DNA of 64,000 bases from JANQQZ01 sp039187315 (GTDB lineage: Bacteria > Planctomycetota > Phycisphaerae > Phycisphaerales > UBA1924): assembly GCA_039187315.1 (NCBI GenBank), contig JBCCZQ010000005.1, forward strand, positions 19,173 to 83,172, given 5' to 3'. The translations under genes and the position numbers were made by a program. Below are positions 9,056 to 17,521 of this stretch, piece by piece. The first letter of the stretch is position 1. Each line of letters starts with the position of its first letter. Below the pieces are notes generated by a model. That model was not told the origin of the DNA. It saw only the letters and a list, made by a program, of their open reading frames with translations, and ran no database searches.

Positions 9056-9945
9056 GGCTCCCGCAAGGTGTCATCATCGGCGCTATGAAGTGCGGCACGT
9101 CCACGCTCGCCGCCCAGCTCGGCGCGCAGCCGGGCATGTTTCTATCCGATCCGAAGGAGCCGAACTTCTTCAGCGACGACACCAACTACGACCGCGGCCT
9201 CGAGTGGTACGCCTCGCTGTTCGAAGCCGCCCAGCCGGACGACCTGATGATCGAGGCCAGCACGCACTACACCAAGATGCCCAGGCATCCTGCGACGCTT
9301 GAGCGGTTGCGGCCGGTGCTGACCGATGCGCGGTTCGTGTACGTCATGCGCCAGCCGATCGACCGGCTCATCTCGCAGTACGTGCACGAATGGACGGTGC
9401 GCAAGGTGCCAAGCCCGACGCGTGGCGTGATCGATGAAGCTGTCCGAGCGAACCAATGGATGATCGACTACGGCCGGTACGCTATGCAGATCGAGCCCTG
9501 GCTCTCCGCTTTCGGACCCGAGCGAGTGCTGCCGGTTTTCGCGGAGCGGCTACGGGCCCGGCCTGAGGCGGAGCTCGAGCGCATCGCGCAGCATCTTGGG
9601 TATCGAGAGCAGACCCGCTGGCTCCGGCTCGAGGACCGCAACGTATCGTCCGAAAGGCTTCGGATCAGCGGCGCACGCGATCTGCTCCTCAACGTGCCTG
9701 TGCTCAAGCAGATCCGCCGCGGGCTGGTGCCGCAGGGTCTGCGGGATCGTGTGAAGTCGGCCTGGCAGATGCGCGAGCGGCCGAAGCTGAGCGACGCCTA
9801 TCGCGCAGTGCTTGAAGCTGCCTACGACGAGGACCTCGCGCGGCTGGGGACCCTGCTTGGGCTCGCTGAGGATGAGCTGACGTGTGCGACTTTCGAGGGT
9901 GCGGCAGTGGGGCGCACCTACGACTTCATGGGGGCGATGCGATGA
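9052..9945 (+). CDS. PAPS-dependent carbohydrate sulfotransferase
   Basis: This is a 297-residue sulfotransferase. The 5'-phosphosulfate loop is IIGAMKCGTSTLAAQL near residue 10, the 3'-phosphate region is VMRQPIDRLISQYVHE, and KEPNFF is typical of the heparan-sulfate-like branch. Such enzymes move sulfate from PAPS to a sugar hydroxyl or amine. GTG 9052 overlaps the stop of the upstream GT2 (GTGA); the longer open frame from 8902 lies inside that gene and is rejected. Its position among glycosyltransferases implies a sulfated polysaccharide. A distant relative is encoded at 42904-43800. Confidence 0.87.
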   Translation: MRLPQGVIIGAMKCGTSTLAAQLGAQPGMFLSDPKEPNFFSDDTNYDRGLEWYASLFEAAQPDDLMIEASTHYTKMPRHPATLERLRPVLTDARFVYVMRQPIDRLISQYVHEWTVRKVPSPTRGVIDEAVRANQWMIDYGRYAMQIEPWLSAFGPERVLPVFAERLRARPEAELERIAQHLGYREQTRWLRLEDRNVSSERLRISGARDLLLNVPVLKQIRRGLVPQGLRDRVKSAWQMRERPKLSDAYRAVLEAAYDEDLARLGTLLGLAEDELTCATFEGAAVGRTYDFMGAMR

Positions 9946-10970
9946 TCGGTGCCGTTGCGATCGGTCGAAACGAGGGCGAGCGGCTGGCCACCTGTTTGCG
10001 CTCACTTGCGTCGTGCGTGAGCCGGATCGTCTACGTTGATTCTGGCTCGACAGACGGCAGCGTCGAGCTGGCTCGCTCGATGGGGGCCGAGGTCCTCGAG
10101 CTTGATATGTCCGTCCCGTTTACCGCTGCCCGCGCCCGCAATGAAGGACTGGCGCGGCTGCGTGAGCTCGAGTCCGAGGTCGAGTATGTGCAGTTTATCG
10201 ACGGCGACTGCGAGCTGGTCGAGGGCTTCGTATCCGAGGCGATGGCGACGTTCGAGCAGAACGCGCGGTACGCGGTTGTCTGTGGCAGACGCCGCGAGCG
10301 GTACCCGGGGGGCTCGATCTATAACGCGATGACCGATGTGGAATGGGATACGCCGATCGGCGAAGCGACGTTCTGCGGCGGTGATGCGCTGATGCGGGTC
10401 GCGGCTCTGACCGAGATCGGTGGCTACGACCCGGCGGTGATCGCGGGTGAGGAACCGGAGATGTGCTTCCGCCTGCGCGAGCGCGGCTGGATCGTCATGC
10501 GGATCGACTGGGACATGACGCTGCACGATGCGGCGATGCATCGCTTCGGGCAGTGGTGGAAGCGGAACATCCGCGCCGGCCACGCCGCGGCGGAAGGCGC
10601 ATGGATGCACGGGCGCTCGCCCGAGCGGTTCGCGGTCCGCTGGGCGCTCCGCCCGGTCTTCTGGGCCGGGGTACTGCCGTTTGTGGCGATCATAACGGCG
10701 TGGTGGAGCTTCGGGCTCAGTCTGGTGATGCTGGCTGGGATATACGGTCTCCAGTGGTGGCGTATCCGAGCTCGTGAAGAGCGGCGGAGTTCGCTGGTTT
10801 TCGCGACGCGGTATGCCACTCTGACCCTGGTAAGCCAGTTCGCGCTGCTGTGGGGTGAGCTGACGTTCGTGTGGAACAAGCTCCGCCGGCGCCGCGCGGG
10901 GATTATCGAATACAAATCCGCCGCACACAACGGGCAGGCTGCGGGTGAGATGGCCGCGAACGATGGATGA
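9942..10970 (+). CDS. Glycosyltransferase family 2, membrane-associated
   Basis: This is a 342-residue protein. AVAIGRNEGERLATCLRSL starts the GT-A fold, VDSGSTDGSVELARS is the nucleotide site, FIDGDCEL is the DXD-like metal site, and AGEEPEMCFRLRERGW is the C-terminal catalytic motif. Two or three hydrophobic segments follow (about residues 240-320), so it probably sits on the inner membrane. The ATG at 9942 overlaps the sulfotransferase stop (ATGA). It is predicted to extend the repeat unit; donor and acceptor are unknown. Confidence 0.86.
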   Translation: MIGAVAIGRNEGERLATCLRSLASCVSRIVYVDSGSTDGSVELARSMGAEVLELDMSVPFTAARARNEGLARLRELESEVEYVQFIDGDCELVEGFVSEAMATFEQNARYAVVCGRRRERYPGGSIYNAMTDVEWDTPIGEATFCGGDALMRVAALTEIGGYDPAVIAGEEPEMCFRLRERGWIVMRIDWDMTLHDAAMHRFGQWWKRNIRAGHAAAEGAWMHGRSPERFAVRWALRPVFWAGVLPFVAIITAWWSFGLSLVMLAGIYGLQWWRIRAREERRSSLVFATRYATLTLVSQFALLWGELTFVWNKLRRRRAGIIEYKSAAHNGQAAGEMAANDG

Positions 10971-12243
10971 ACGCCGAGGTCCGATCCTGTACGTCGCCGG
11001 CGAGCTGCCGAGGCTTAGCGAGACCTTCGTGACGCGTGAGATCCAGGGCGTGCGGCGCTTGGGCATCGGTGTGGTGACGGCCTCGGTCCACGACCCCGCC
11101 AAGGGGTTCGTCGACGAGGATCTCAGGCGCATGGCCTCGAGCGTGGTCCGGATCTATGGGCCTGGGGCAAAGCGGCTTGTCGCTGATGTCTTCGGTGCGT
11201 TCCGTTCGAAGCCGCTTCGCACGCTGGGCACACTGATGACAGGGCTCGGCGATGCGCTGACCGGTTCGAACATGACCGTATCCCGCCGCGGCAAGACGCT
11301 CTGGCAATGCATGGCGGGTGTCGCGCTGGCGCACCGCGTCCGGGGCCGAGCGCCGACGCACGTGCACGCCCACTTCGCCCACGTGCCGACCACGATCGCG
11401 ATGCACTGCGCCAGGCAGCTCGGCGTGGGGTTCAGCTTTACGGGGCACGCCAACGATCTGTTCCGTGAGCGGACGCTGCTCGAGCAGAAGCTCCGCCGAG
11501 CCGAGTTCGTCTCCTGCATCAGCGGCTGGCACCGCGCCTGGTACCGCGAGGTGGAGTCCGTCGCGGACCGGCGGGCGCCGATCATCCGCTGCGGCGTGCC
11601 GACCGACCACTTCAAACCCGGTTCCTCACCCGACCCAAAGCTCATCGCAGCCGTCGGCCGGCTCGTCGAGAAGAAGGGCTTCGCGACGCTGATCGAGGCC
11701 TGCGGCATGCTGCGCGACAAGGGCATCGTGTTCCGGTGTGAGATCGTCGGGGATGGTCCCGAGGCGCCGGCGCTCGGCGCCCAGATCGAGCGGCTCGGGC
11801 TCGTCGGGCTCGTGGGCCTGATCGGCGCGAGGCCGAATGAGCAGGTCCTGGCCCTCGTGCGGCGTGCCGCGGTCTTCTGCCTGCCCTGCCAGGACGACCG
11901 CGACGGCGACCGCGACGGCATCCCAGTGGCGCTCATGGAGGCGATGGCCTGCGGCGTGGCCACGGTCTCGGGCGATCTGCCCGCCATCCGCGAGCTGATC
12001 GACGACGGCGAGACCGGGCGGCTCGTCCCGCCCGGAGACGCCCAAGCGCTGGCGGAGGTGCTCGAGTCGCTGCTGCGGGATCCCGCGAGCAGGTCAGACC
12101 TCGGCGCGCGGTCGCGGGCATGGATCGAGCAGGAGTTCTCGCTCGACACCAACGCGCAGCGGCTCGCCGACGCCTTCGAGCAGGCGGGCGCATTCGCTCG
12201 CACGGCGACGGCCACGCCCGCGGCCACTAGCATGCCCGCATGA
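10963..12243 (+). CDS. Glycosyltransferase family 4
   Basis: This is a 426-residue GT-B enzyme. LPRLSETFVTREI is the colanic-acid/amylovoran-type N-terminal motif, FTGHANDLF follows in the acceptor domain, AVGRLVEKKGFATLIEA opens the nucleotide-binding half, and GIPVALMEAMACGV holds the EX7E pair. The ATG at 10963 overlaps the end of the previous GT2 by 8 nt; a GTG at 10945 is an alternative. It is coupled by ATGA to the dehydrogenase at 12240. The loop DDRDGDRDG before the EX7E motif is unusually acidic. Confidence 0.87.
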   Translation: MDERRGPILYVAGELPRLSETFVTREIQGVRRLGIGVVTASVHDPAKGFVDEDLRRMASSVVRIYGPGAKRLVADVFGAFRSKPLRTLGTLMTGLGDALTGSNMTVSRRGKTLWQCMAGVALAHRVRGRAPTHVHAHFAHVPTTIAMHCARQLGVGFSFTGHANDLFRERTLLEQKLRRAEFVSCISGWHRAWYREVESVADRRAPIIRCGVPTDHFKPGSSPDPKLIAAVGRLVEKKGFATLIEACGMLRDKGIVFRCEIVGDGPEAPALGAQIERLGLVGLVGLIGARPNEQVLALVRRAAVFCLPCQDDRDGDRDGIPVALMEAMACGVATVSGDLPAIRELIDDGETGRLVPPGDAQALAEVLESLLRDPASRSDLGARSRAWIEQEFSLDTNAQRLADAFEQAGAFARTATATPAATSMPA

Positions 12244-13565
12244 CCCCGCTGGAGCAGCTTGAAAGAAGGATCACGGACGGCTCGGCGGTCGTCGGCGTGG
12301 TTGGGCTCGGCTATGTCGGATTACCGCTCGCCGATGCGATCCACAGCGCGGGTTTCCGCGTCATCGGGTTCGATTCGGATCCAGCCAAGATCGAGGCGCT
12401 CAACGAGGGACAGACGTATCTCGCGCACCTCGGCGAGAGCCTGTCGCCGAGGCTTGCGGCCAGCGCACGGTTCGAGGTGACCGGTGACGAGGCACGGTTC
12501 GCTGAGTGCAACGCGATCGTCGTGTGTGTGCCGACGCCGCTCGCGCCGGACCGCACGCCGGATCTGTCATTGGTCGTCGAGACGGCCCGAGCGATCGGGC
12601 GTGCGCTGCGCCCAGGGCAGCTGATCGTTCTCGAATCGACGACCTACCCCGGCACGACGCGGACGGAGTTTGCGCGGGCCGTCTGTGGTGAGAAGGACCC
12701 AGAACGGCTGGGTGTTGCGATCGCCTACTCACCCGAGCGCGAGGACCCCGGCAACCTCGACCACACCACCAGGTCGATCCCCAAGCTTGTCGGCGGGCTG
12801 GACGAGCGGGCGACGAAGCTGGCCGCTGCGCTCTATTCCAGGGCCATCGCGGAGGTCATTCCGGTCTCATCGGCCGAGGTCGCCGAGTCCGCGAAGATGC
12901 TGGAGAATATCTACCGAGCCGTGAACATCGCGCTGGTCAACGAGATGAAGACCGTGTTCGACGCGATGGAGATCGATGTGTGGGAGGTGGTTCGTGCGGC
13001 GGCGACGAAGCCGTTCGGCTTCACGCCATTCTGGCCTGGCCCGGGCCTCGGCGGGCACTGCATCCCGGTCGATCCCTTCTATTTTGCATGGAAGGCCCGC
13101 GAAGTCGGCCGGCCTACGCGTTTCGTCGAGCTCGCCGGAGAAGTCAACCACGCGATGCCGGGGTACGTGGTTGATCGGACCGCCTCGGTACTCGAAGAAG
13201 CGGGGGTTGCCCTCGACGGGGCCTCGGTGCTCGTTCTGGGGCTCGCGTACAAGCCGGACATTGGCGATGTCCGCGAGAGCCCAAGCTTCGAGCTGATCCG
13301 CTTGCTGCGCGAGCGCGGGGCGCGCGTGTCGTACAGCGATCCGCACGTCCCCAAAACATGGAAGATGCGCCGCTACGACCTCGGGCTCACGAGCGTGACG
13401 CTTGGCTCAGACGTGCTCCGCAGCATGGACGCGGTCGTCATCGCGACAGCGCACCGCTCGTTCGACTATGGCCTTCTAGCCGAGCACGCTCAGCTGATCG
13501 TGGACACACGCGATGCCATGCGGCAGTACGAACCGGCCGTCCGCGGCAGGCTCGTGCGGGCCTGA
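12240..13565 (+). CDS. UDP-N-acetyl-D-hexosamine 6-dehydrogenase (WbpA/WecC-like)
   Basis: This 441-residue NAD-dependent enzyme oxidises C6 of a nucleotide sugar to the uronate. The Rossmann motif is GVVGLGYVGLPLADAI, the conserved turn is ESTTYPGTT, and the catalytic cysteine lies in GPGLGGHCIPVDPFYF, a version closest to UDP-GlcNAc/ManNAc dehydrogenases and not to UDP-glucose dehydrogenase. The C-terminal domain opens with GLAYKPDIGDVRESPS. As last gene of the glycosyltransferase unit (ATGA overlap) it implies an aminouronic acid in the polymer. Exact substrate is an inference. Confidence 0.87.
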   Translation: MTPLEQLERRITDGSAVVGVVGLGYVGLPLADAIHSAGFRVIGFDSDPAKIEALNEGQTYLAHLGESLSPRLAASARFEVTGDEARFAECNAIVVCVPTPLAPDRTPDLSLVVETARAIGRALRPGQLIVLESTTYPGTTRTEFARAVCGEKDPERLGVAIAYSPEREDPGNLDHTTRSIPKLVGGLDERATKLAAALYSRAIAEVIPVSSAEVAESAKMLENIYRAVNIALVNEMKTVFDAMEIDVWEVVRAAATKPFGFTPFWPGPGLGGHCIPVDPFYFAWKAREVGRPTRFVELAGEVNHAMPGYVVDRTASVLEEAGVALDGASVLVLGLAYKPDIGDVRESPSFELIRLLRERGARVSYSDPHVPKTWKMRRYDLGLTSVTLGSDVLRSMDAVVIATAHRSFDYGLLAEHAQLIVDTRDAMRQYEPAVRGRLVRA

Positions 13566-13574
13566 TCCGGGCTC

Positions 13575-14120
13575 TTAGCGGTCTTCCTCGACGACGATCG
13601 GCTGAAGGTCGGGCGGGCTGCCCGAGCCGGAGTTGACCGGGGCCGGCTCGATCGGCTCGGGCTGGGTCGCCACGCCGTTGCTGGCAGGGGCGTTGATGCC
13701 CGGGGGCGGCGGCTGATTCGTGAAGCTCGAAGACGTGACGAACTCGGGTGATTCGCGGACGTCATAGCGGACGAGCCGGTTCGAGGCCACCGGGACGGCG
13801 AGCTCATTCTCAAGCGAGCCAAGGTCGCCACGCGTCGGCGCTACGGCCCACCGCATGAGCGCGGGGCGCGCATCGGTTGCACCCGGCGCCTTCTTTTTGT
13901 CGTAGAACCGATACCGCATCTTCTGGCCCACGGGGATGTCGATCGACCAGATGACCTCCTGCGTGCGCGTGTCGATCACAGAGACCGTCGCGGGCAGGTG
14001 CGAGGTGCTCTCGAAGGTCGCGGCGTCACGCGAGGCGGGAACTCCGCCGATGGAGTAGCAGCCGCCGACCAGCAGGCCGGTCGCAGCGAGAAAGAGGCAG
14101 CACGTCGTCCGTGTCGTCAT
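13575..14120 (-). CDS. Predicted lipoprotein of unknown function
   Basis: This is a 181-residue protein with a lipoprotein signal (lipobox LLVGGC, cysteine near residue 21). The ATG at 14120 is chosen because GGAG lies 8 nt before it; a GTG nine bases upstream is less likely. After the signal comes a compact region with VSVIDTRTQEVIWSIDIPVG, then an extended Pro/Ser-rich C-terminal tail. No family recognised. It is convergent with the dehydrogenase, with a 9-nt gap. Confidence 0.7.
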   Translation of the reverse strand: MTTRTTCCLFLAATGLLVGGCYSIGGVPASRDAATFESTSHLPATVSVIDTRTQEVIWSIDIPVGQKMRYRFYDKKKAPGATDARPALMRWAVAPTRGDLGSLENELAVPVASNRLVRYDVRESPEFVTSSSFTNQPPPPGINAPASNGVATQPEPIEPAPVNSGSGSPPDLQPIVVEEDR

Positions 14121-14215
14121 CGGGAGCACTCCGCGGGGTGGCGGCCCCGTCTCGCCGGGGCTTCGGAGAGTCTATCGGACCTATCCTGCTCCGGCATGAG
14201 CGGGAGTAATCACGC

Positions 14216-14734
14216 GTGAGCACGTCCTCGGGCAGCTTCCGGATCGGGCACGGCTACGACCTGCACCGCCTCGAGCCCATCGCCCCGGACGGGCCTGGCA
14301 GGCCGCTGGTGATCGGCGGCGTCGGCCTGGACCACCCGCTCGGGCCCGTTGGGCACTCAGACGGCGATGTCCTGCTCCATGCCCTGACCGACGCCCTGCT
14401 CGGGGCCGTCGCGGCACCGGACATCGGCCAGCTTTTCCCGGATACGGACCCGGCGTTCGATGGCGCGGACTCGGCTGTCTTCGTGGCACGGGCTCTGTCG
14501 GAACTCAGCCGGCAAGGCTTCGGCGTCGTCAATATCGACGCGACCGTCGTGCTGGAACGCCCGAAGCTCGCACCAATAAAGGACACGATCCGCAGCCGGC
14601 TGGCGGAGATGCTTGGGATCGGCCTCGAAGCCGTCAACGTCAAGGGCAAGACCCATGAGCGGGTGGACGCGGTGGGTCAGGGCCGCGCGGTCGAGGCCCA
14701 TGCCGTGGTGCTCGTTGAGCGGGTGCACGGCTAG
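14216..14734 (+). CDS. ispF: 2-C-methyl-D-erythritol 2,4-cyclodiphosphate synthase
   Basis: This is a 172-residue enzyme of usual family length that converts CDP-ME 2-phosphate to the cyclodiphosphate in the MEP isoprenoid pathway. RIGHGYDLHRL holds the metal-binding Asp and His, GHSDGDVLLHALTDALLGA is the signature, and KGKTHERVDAVGQG is the conserved C-terminal motif. It starts at GTG 14216. Its stop shares the palindrome CTAG with the stop of the convergent SDR gene. MEP products feed the undecaprenyl carrier used by the surrounding glycan genes. Confidence 0.95.
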   Translation: MSTSSGSFRIGHGYDLHRLEPIAPDGPGRPLVIGGVGLDHPLGPVGHSDGDVLLHALTDALLGAVAAPDIGQLFPDTDPAFDGADSAVFVARALSELSRQGFGVVNIDATVVLERPKLAPIKDTIRSRLAEMLGIGLEAVNVKGKTHERVDAVGQGRAVEAHAVVLVERVHG

Positions 14735-15552
14735 GTGCCACCGGCGTTTTCGTTCAGACGCCGCTCGACAGCTCGGCGGACGAGCGCCGATGTCAGACGG
14801 GGTGAGACGCCTGCGAGCACGAACGCCAAGCGGGCCGCGGTGCTCGTCCAGACCTCCGGGCGCGGCCGGCGCAGGCAGCGCACGATCGCATCTGCCACAC
14901 GGCTCGCTGGCTGCATGAACCGCTCGGAGGTTCCGGCGATGCGCGTGCTCCCGTGCGTCGCTACGGTCTCGAAGAACTCGGTCTTCGTACCAACCGGGTG
15001 GACGGTGCTGACGCGGATGCCCTCACTTCGGAGCTCAATATCCATCGCGCGGCCGAGATGATGCTGGGCCGCCTTGGTCGCCGAGTAGGTGCTGTAGTAG
15101 GGGGTCGGGAAGATCCCGAGGCACGAAGAGCAGATCAACGCGTGCCCCCCGCCCGCGCGCCGAAGGGCCCCAACCCCGGGCCGGAGGATATTGAGCGTTC
15201 CGAAGTAGTTCGTTTCGAACATCCGGCGGGTCGCTTCGTCGTCCAGGTCCATCGCAGCGGCTTCCTGGCCATACCCCGCGTTGGCGAAGACCGCGTGGGG
15301 CTGCCCGAGCCGCTCAGAGCCCGAGGCGACAAAGCGTTCGCAGCTCCCGGCTTCGGTCACGTCCAGTTCGATGGCCTCTGCCACGACGCCCAACGCGTGG
15401 CATCGTGACGCAACCGCTTCGAGCCGGTCGAGCCGGCGCGCGCCCAGCAGCACGGGCATGCCCGCTACGGCACAGGCTTCCGCGGTCGCCGCTCCGATGC
15501 CAGAAGATGCGCCCGCGATAAAGATCGGGCGGCCGGCGAGTTCGACGGGCAT
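14731..15552 (-). CDS. Short-chain dehydrogenase/reductase
   Basis: This 273-residue classical SDR has the cofactor loop GASSGIGAATAEA near residue 14, NAGYGQ, and the catalytic SSC...YSTYSATK serine/YxxxK set. Its substrate cannot be read from sequence; the family includes lipid and sugar ketone reductases. It starts one base after the end of the VanZ-MurJ gene and is the last gene of a ParA-MurJ-SDR unit. The C-terminal 60 residues are hydrophobic and basic, which may dock it on the membrane. Confidence 0.88.
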   Translation of the reverse strand: MPVELAGRPIFIAGASSGIGAATAEACAVAGMPVLLGARRLDRLEAVASRCHALGVVAEAIELDVTEAGSCERFVASGSERLGQPHAVFANAGYGQEAAAMDLDDEATRRMFETNYFGTLNILRPGVGALRRAGGGHALICSSCLGIFPTPYYSTYSATKAAQHHLGRAMDIELRSEGIRVSTVHPVGTKTEFFETVATHGSTRIAGTSERFMQPASRVADAIVRCLRRPRPEVWTSTAARLAFVLAGVSPRLTSALVRRAVERRLNENAGGT

Positions 15553-15553
15553 G

Positions 15554-17521
15554 TCAGGTGCCTCCTCTCGTTCGTCCGAGCAGCCAGCGGAGTTCGCTGC
15601 TCCCCAGCGCCAAGCTCAGGCCAAGATAGACCCCGCCGCCGATCGCGACCGAGCCGGCGAGCCTGGCCGCTGCTGCGATCCAGGTCTCGGGTGCACCCAG
15701 CGCCCACCGCAGCCCGAGCACGCACGCCACCATCCCCGCGACGCCGAGCAGATGGTGCATGATCGGGAGAAGCACCGGTCCAAACGACACACGCCTACGC
15801 AGCAATGCGATCAGCACCACGGTTTGCAGCGACGCGGTGACCGCGGTCGCCCAGGCGAGCCCCGCCTCGCGCAGCGTCCAGATCAGCGTCAGGTTCAGCG
15901 CGAGGTTGACACCCACCATCGTGAGGCTGACCGCTGTAGGCGTCCGCGTGTCTTCACGAGCGTAGAACGCTCGGACGAGCAGGTGGTTCAGGCTGAACGC
16001 CCAGACCGCCAGGCTATAGCCGGCAAGCACCGCCGCGGCCCGTTGCAGCCCCTGATCCGAAAAGCCGTTGCCGCCCGAGAACATCACGCGCACGAGGTCG
16101 TCCCGCACCAGGAAGAGTCCCGCCGAGGCCGGCAGGCCGATGAACAGCGAGAGCCGAACCCCTCGCGCGAGCGTATCGGCGAATCGGCCCGGATCCGACG
16201 CGGTCCGGGACAGCTGCGGGAACGCCGCGGTCGCCACAGCGATCCCGAACACGCCGAGCGGGAACTGGTACAGCCGCTGCGTGAAGCCCAGCACCGCGTT
16301 CGACGACTCATCCATCGGTACGGTCCGGCCAAACATCTCGGGACCAAACCATGTGGGCCACATCGCAAGCACGGTGTCCATCAGCGTGTTGAGCTGCAGC
16401 GTGCCCATCCCGATGACCACGGGAACAAACGCGGCGAGCGTCGCCCGCCCGTGCGCCCATGCGCCGGTGAATGAGGTCGTCAGCGACAGATGGCGGCGGA
16501 GCGTGGCCGCGACCCACCCGAGCTGCACCACGCCCGCGGCAAGGGTCGCCCACGCAACCAGCCGGCCCGCCTCCATCGGCGTGACCCCGGTCCACAAAGC
16601 CGCGAGCCCACCCGCGATCACACACAGGTTGAGCACAATCGGTACCGACGCAGGCACCGCGAACGAGCCCCGCACCTGGAGAACGCCGCCCAGCACGGCC
16701 GTGACGCAGACAAGCGGCATCAGCGGCAGCATGATCATCATCAGCGCGATCGAGTACTGGGTATCTTCCGCGAGCCCTTCGCTTCGGCTCCAGAGCAGCA
16801 GCCCCAGCTCACCCAGCACGGTTACGCCGCTGGTGACCGTGATCAGCGCCATGGCAATCAGCGAGGCATAGCGGTCGGAGAGCCGCGGCCTGGGATCCTC
16901 TGCGTCGGATCCGGCGAGCTTGGTATACCGCGGGATGAATGCGCCAGACAGGGCGCCTTCGCCGAAGAGCCTGCGGAACATATTCGGCAGCGCAAACGCA
17001 GCGTTGAATGCCGAACCCACGACGCTGTCCCCGAAGACGCGGACAAGCACCAGATCGCGCGCGAGCCCGAACACGCGCGACGCGAACGTAAGCCCCGCCA
17101 CGGTCGCCGTGTTCTGCGCGAGCGTGTCCACGTCGTCCGATCGCCGGGACCGATCGGGCAGGAGTCGAACGGCGGCTGCCGCAGCCGCACACGCCAGCAG
17201 CACGCCAGCGACGTTGGCCGCAAGATCCATCGGATCAACGACGCGGTTCAGCCCCGGTATGCCCTGCGTCAGCTCATCGATCGCGGCGTAGCCCGCCCCG
17301 ATCCCCGCGGCGCGAAGCAGAGAGCCTCGCGAACGCCACGGGCCTGCCCACTCCGTGGCGATCAGCAGCAGCGTCCACAGGCCGAAGGCCGCGATGTGAA
17401 CGAACAGGTCGGGCCGAGGGACCGGCCCCTCGATGACCACGTTGGGCCAATGCGTTGCCGTCCCGAGCACGACCGCAAACAGGATGAAACCGGCGCGACG
17501 CCAGCCCCTGCCGGGGATCAC
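15554..17521 (-). CDS. murJ: VanZ-like domain fused to MurJ lipid II flippase
   Basis: This is a 655-residue membrane protein. Residues 10-118 form a VanZ-like unit of four hydrophobic segments (LFVHIAAFGLW, AAIDELTQG, VDPMDLAANVAGVLLA). Residues 135-650 are MurJ, with FASRVFGLARDLVLVRVFG and LPNMFRRLFGEGALSGAFIP, the conserved N-terminal signature. MurJ flips lipid II for peptidoglycan synthesis. The fused VanZ-like part is unusual and its role is unknown. GTG 17521 overlaps the ParA stop. A Wzx-like role is possible but the MurJ signature is strong. Confidence 0.88.
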   Translation of the reverse strand: MIPGRGWRRAGFILFAVVLGTATHWPNVVIEGPVPRPDLFVHIAAFGLWTLLLIATEWAGPWRSRGSLLRAAGIGAGYAAIDELTQGIPGLNRVVDPMDLAANVAGVLLACAAAAAAVRLLPDRSRRSDDVDTLAQNTATVAGLTFASRVFGLARDLVLVRVFGDSVVGSAFNAAFALPNMFRRLFGEGALSGAFIPRYTKLAGSDAEDPRPRLSDRYASLIAMALITVTSGVTVLGELGLLLWSRSEGLAEDTQYSIALMMIMLPLMPLVCVTAVLGGVLQVRGSFAVPASVPIVLNLCVIAGGLAALWTGVTPMEAGRLVAWATLAAGVVQLGWVAATLRRHLSLTTSFTGAWAHGRATLAAFVPVVIGMGTLQLNTLMDTVLAMWPTWFGPEMFGRTVPMDESSNAVLGFTQRLYQFPLGVFGIAVATAAFPQLSRTASDPGRFADTLARGVRLSLFIGLPASAGLFLVRDDLVRVMFSGGNGFSDQGLQRAAAVLAGYSLAVWAFSLNHLLVRAFYAREDTRTPTAVSLTMVGVNLALNLTLIWTLREAGLAWATAVTASLQTVVLIALLRRRVSFGPVLLPIMHHLLGVAGMVACVLGLRWALGAPETWIAAAARLAGSVAIGGGVYLGLSLALGSSELRWLLGRTRGGT

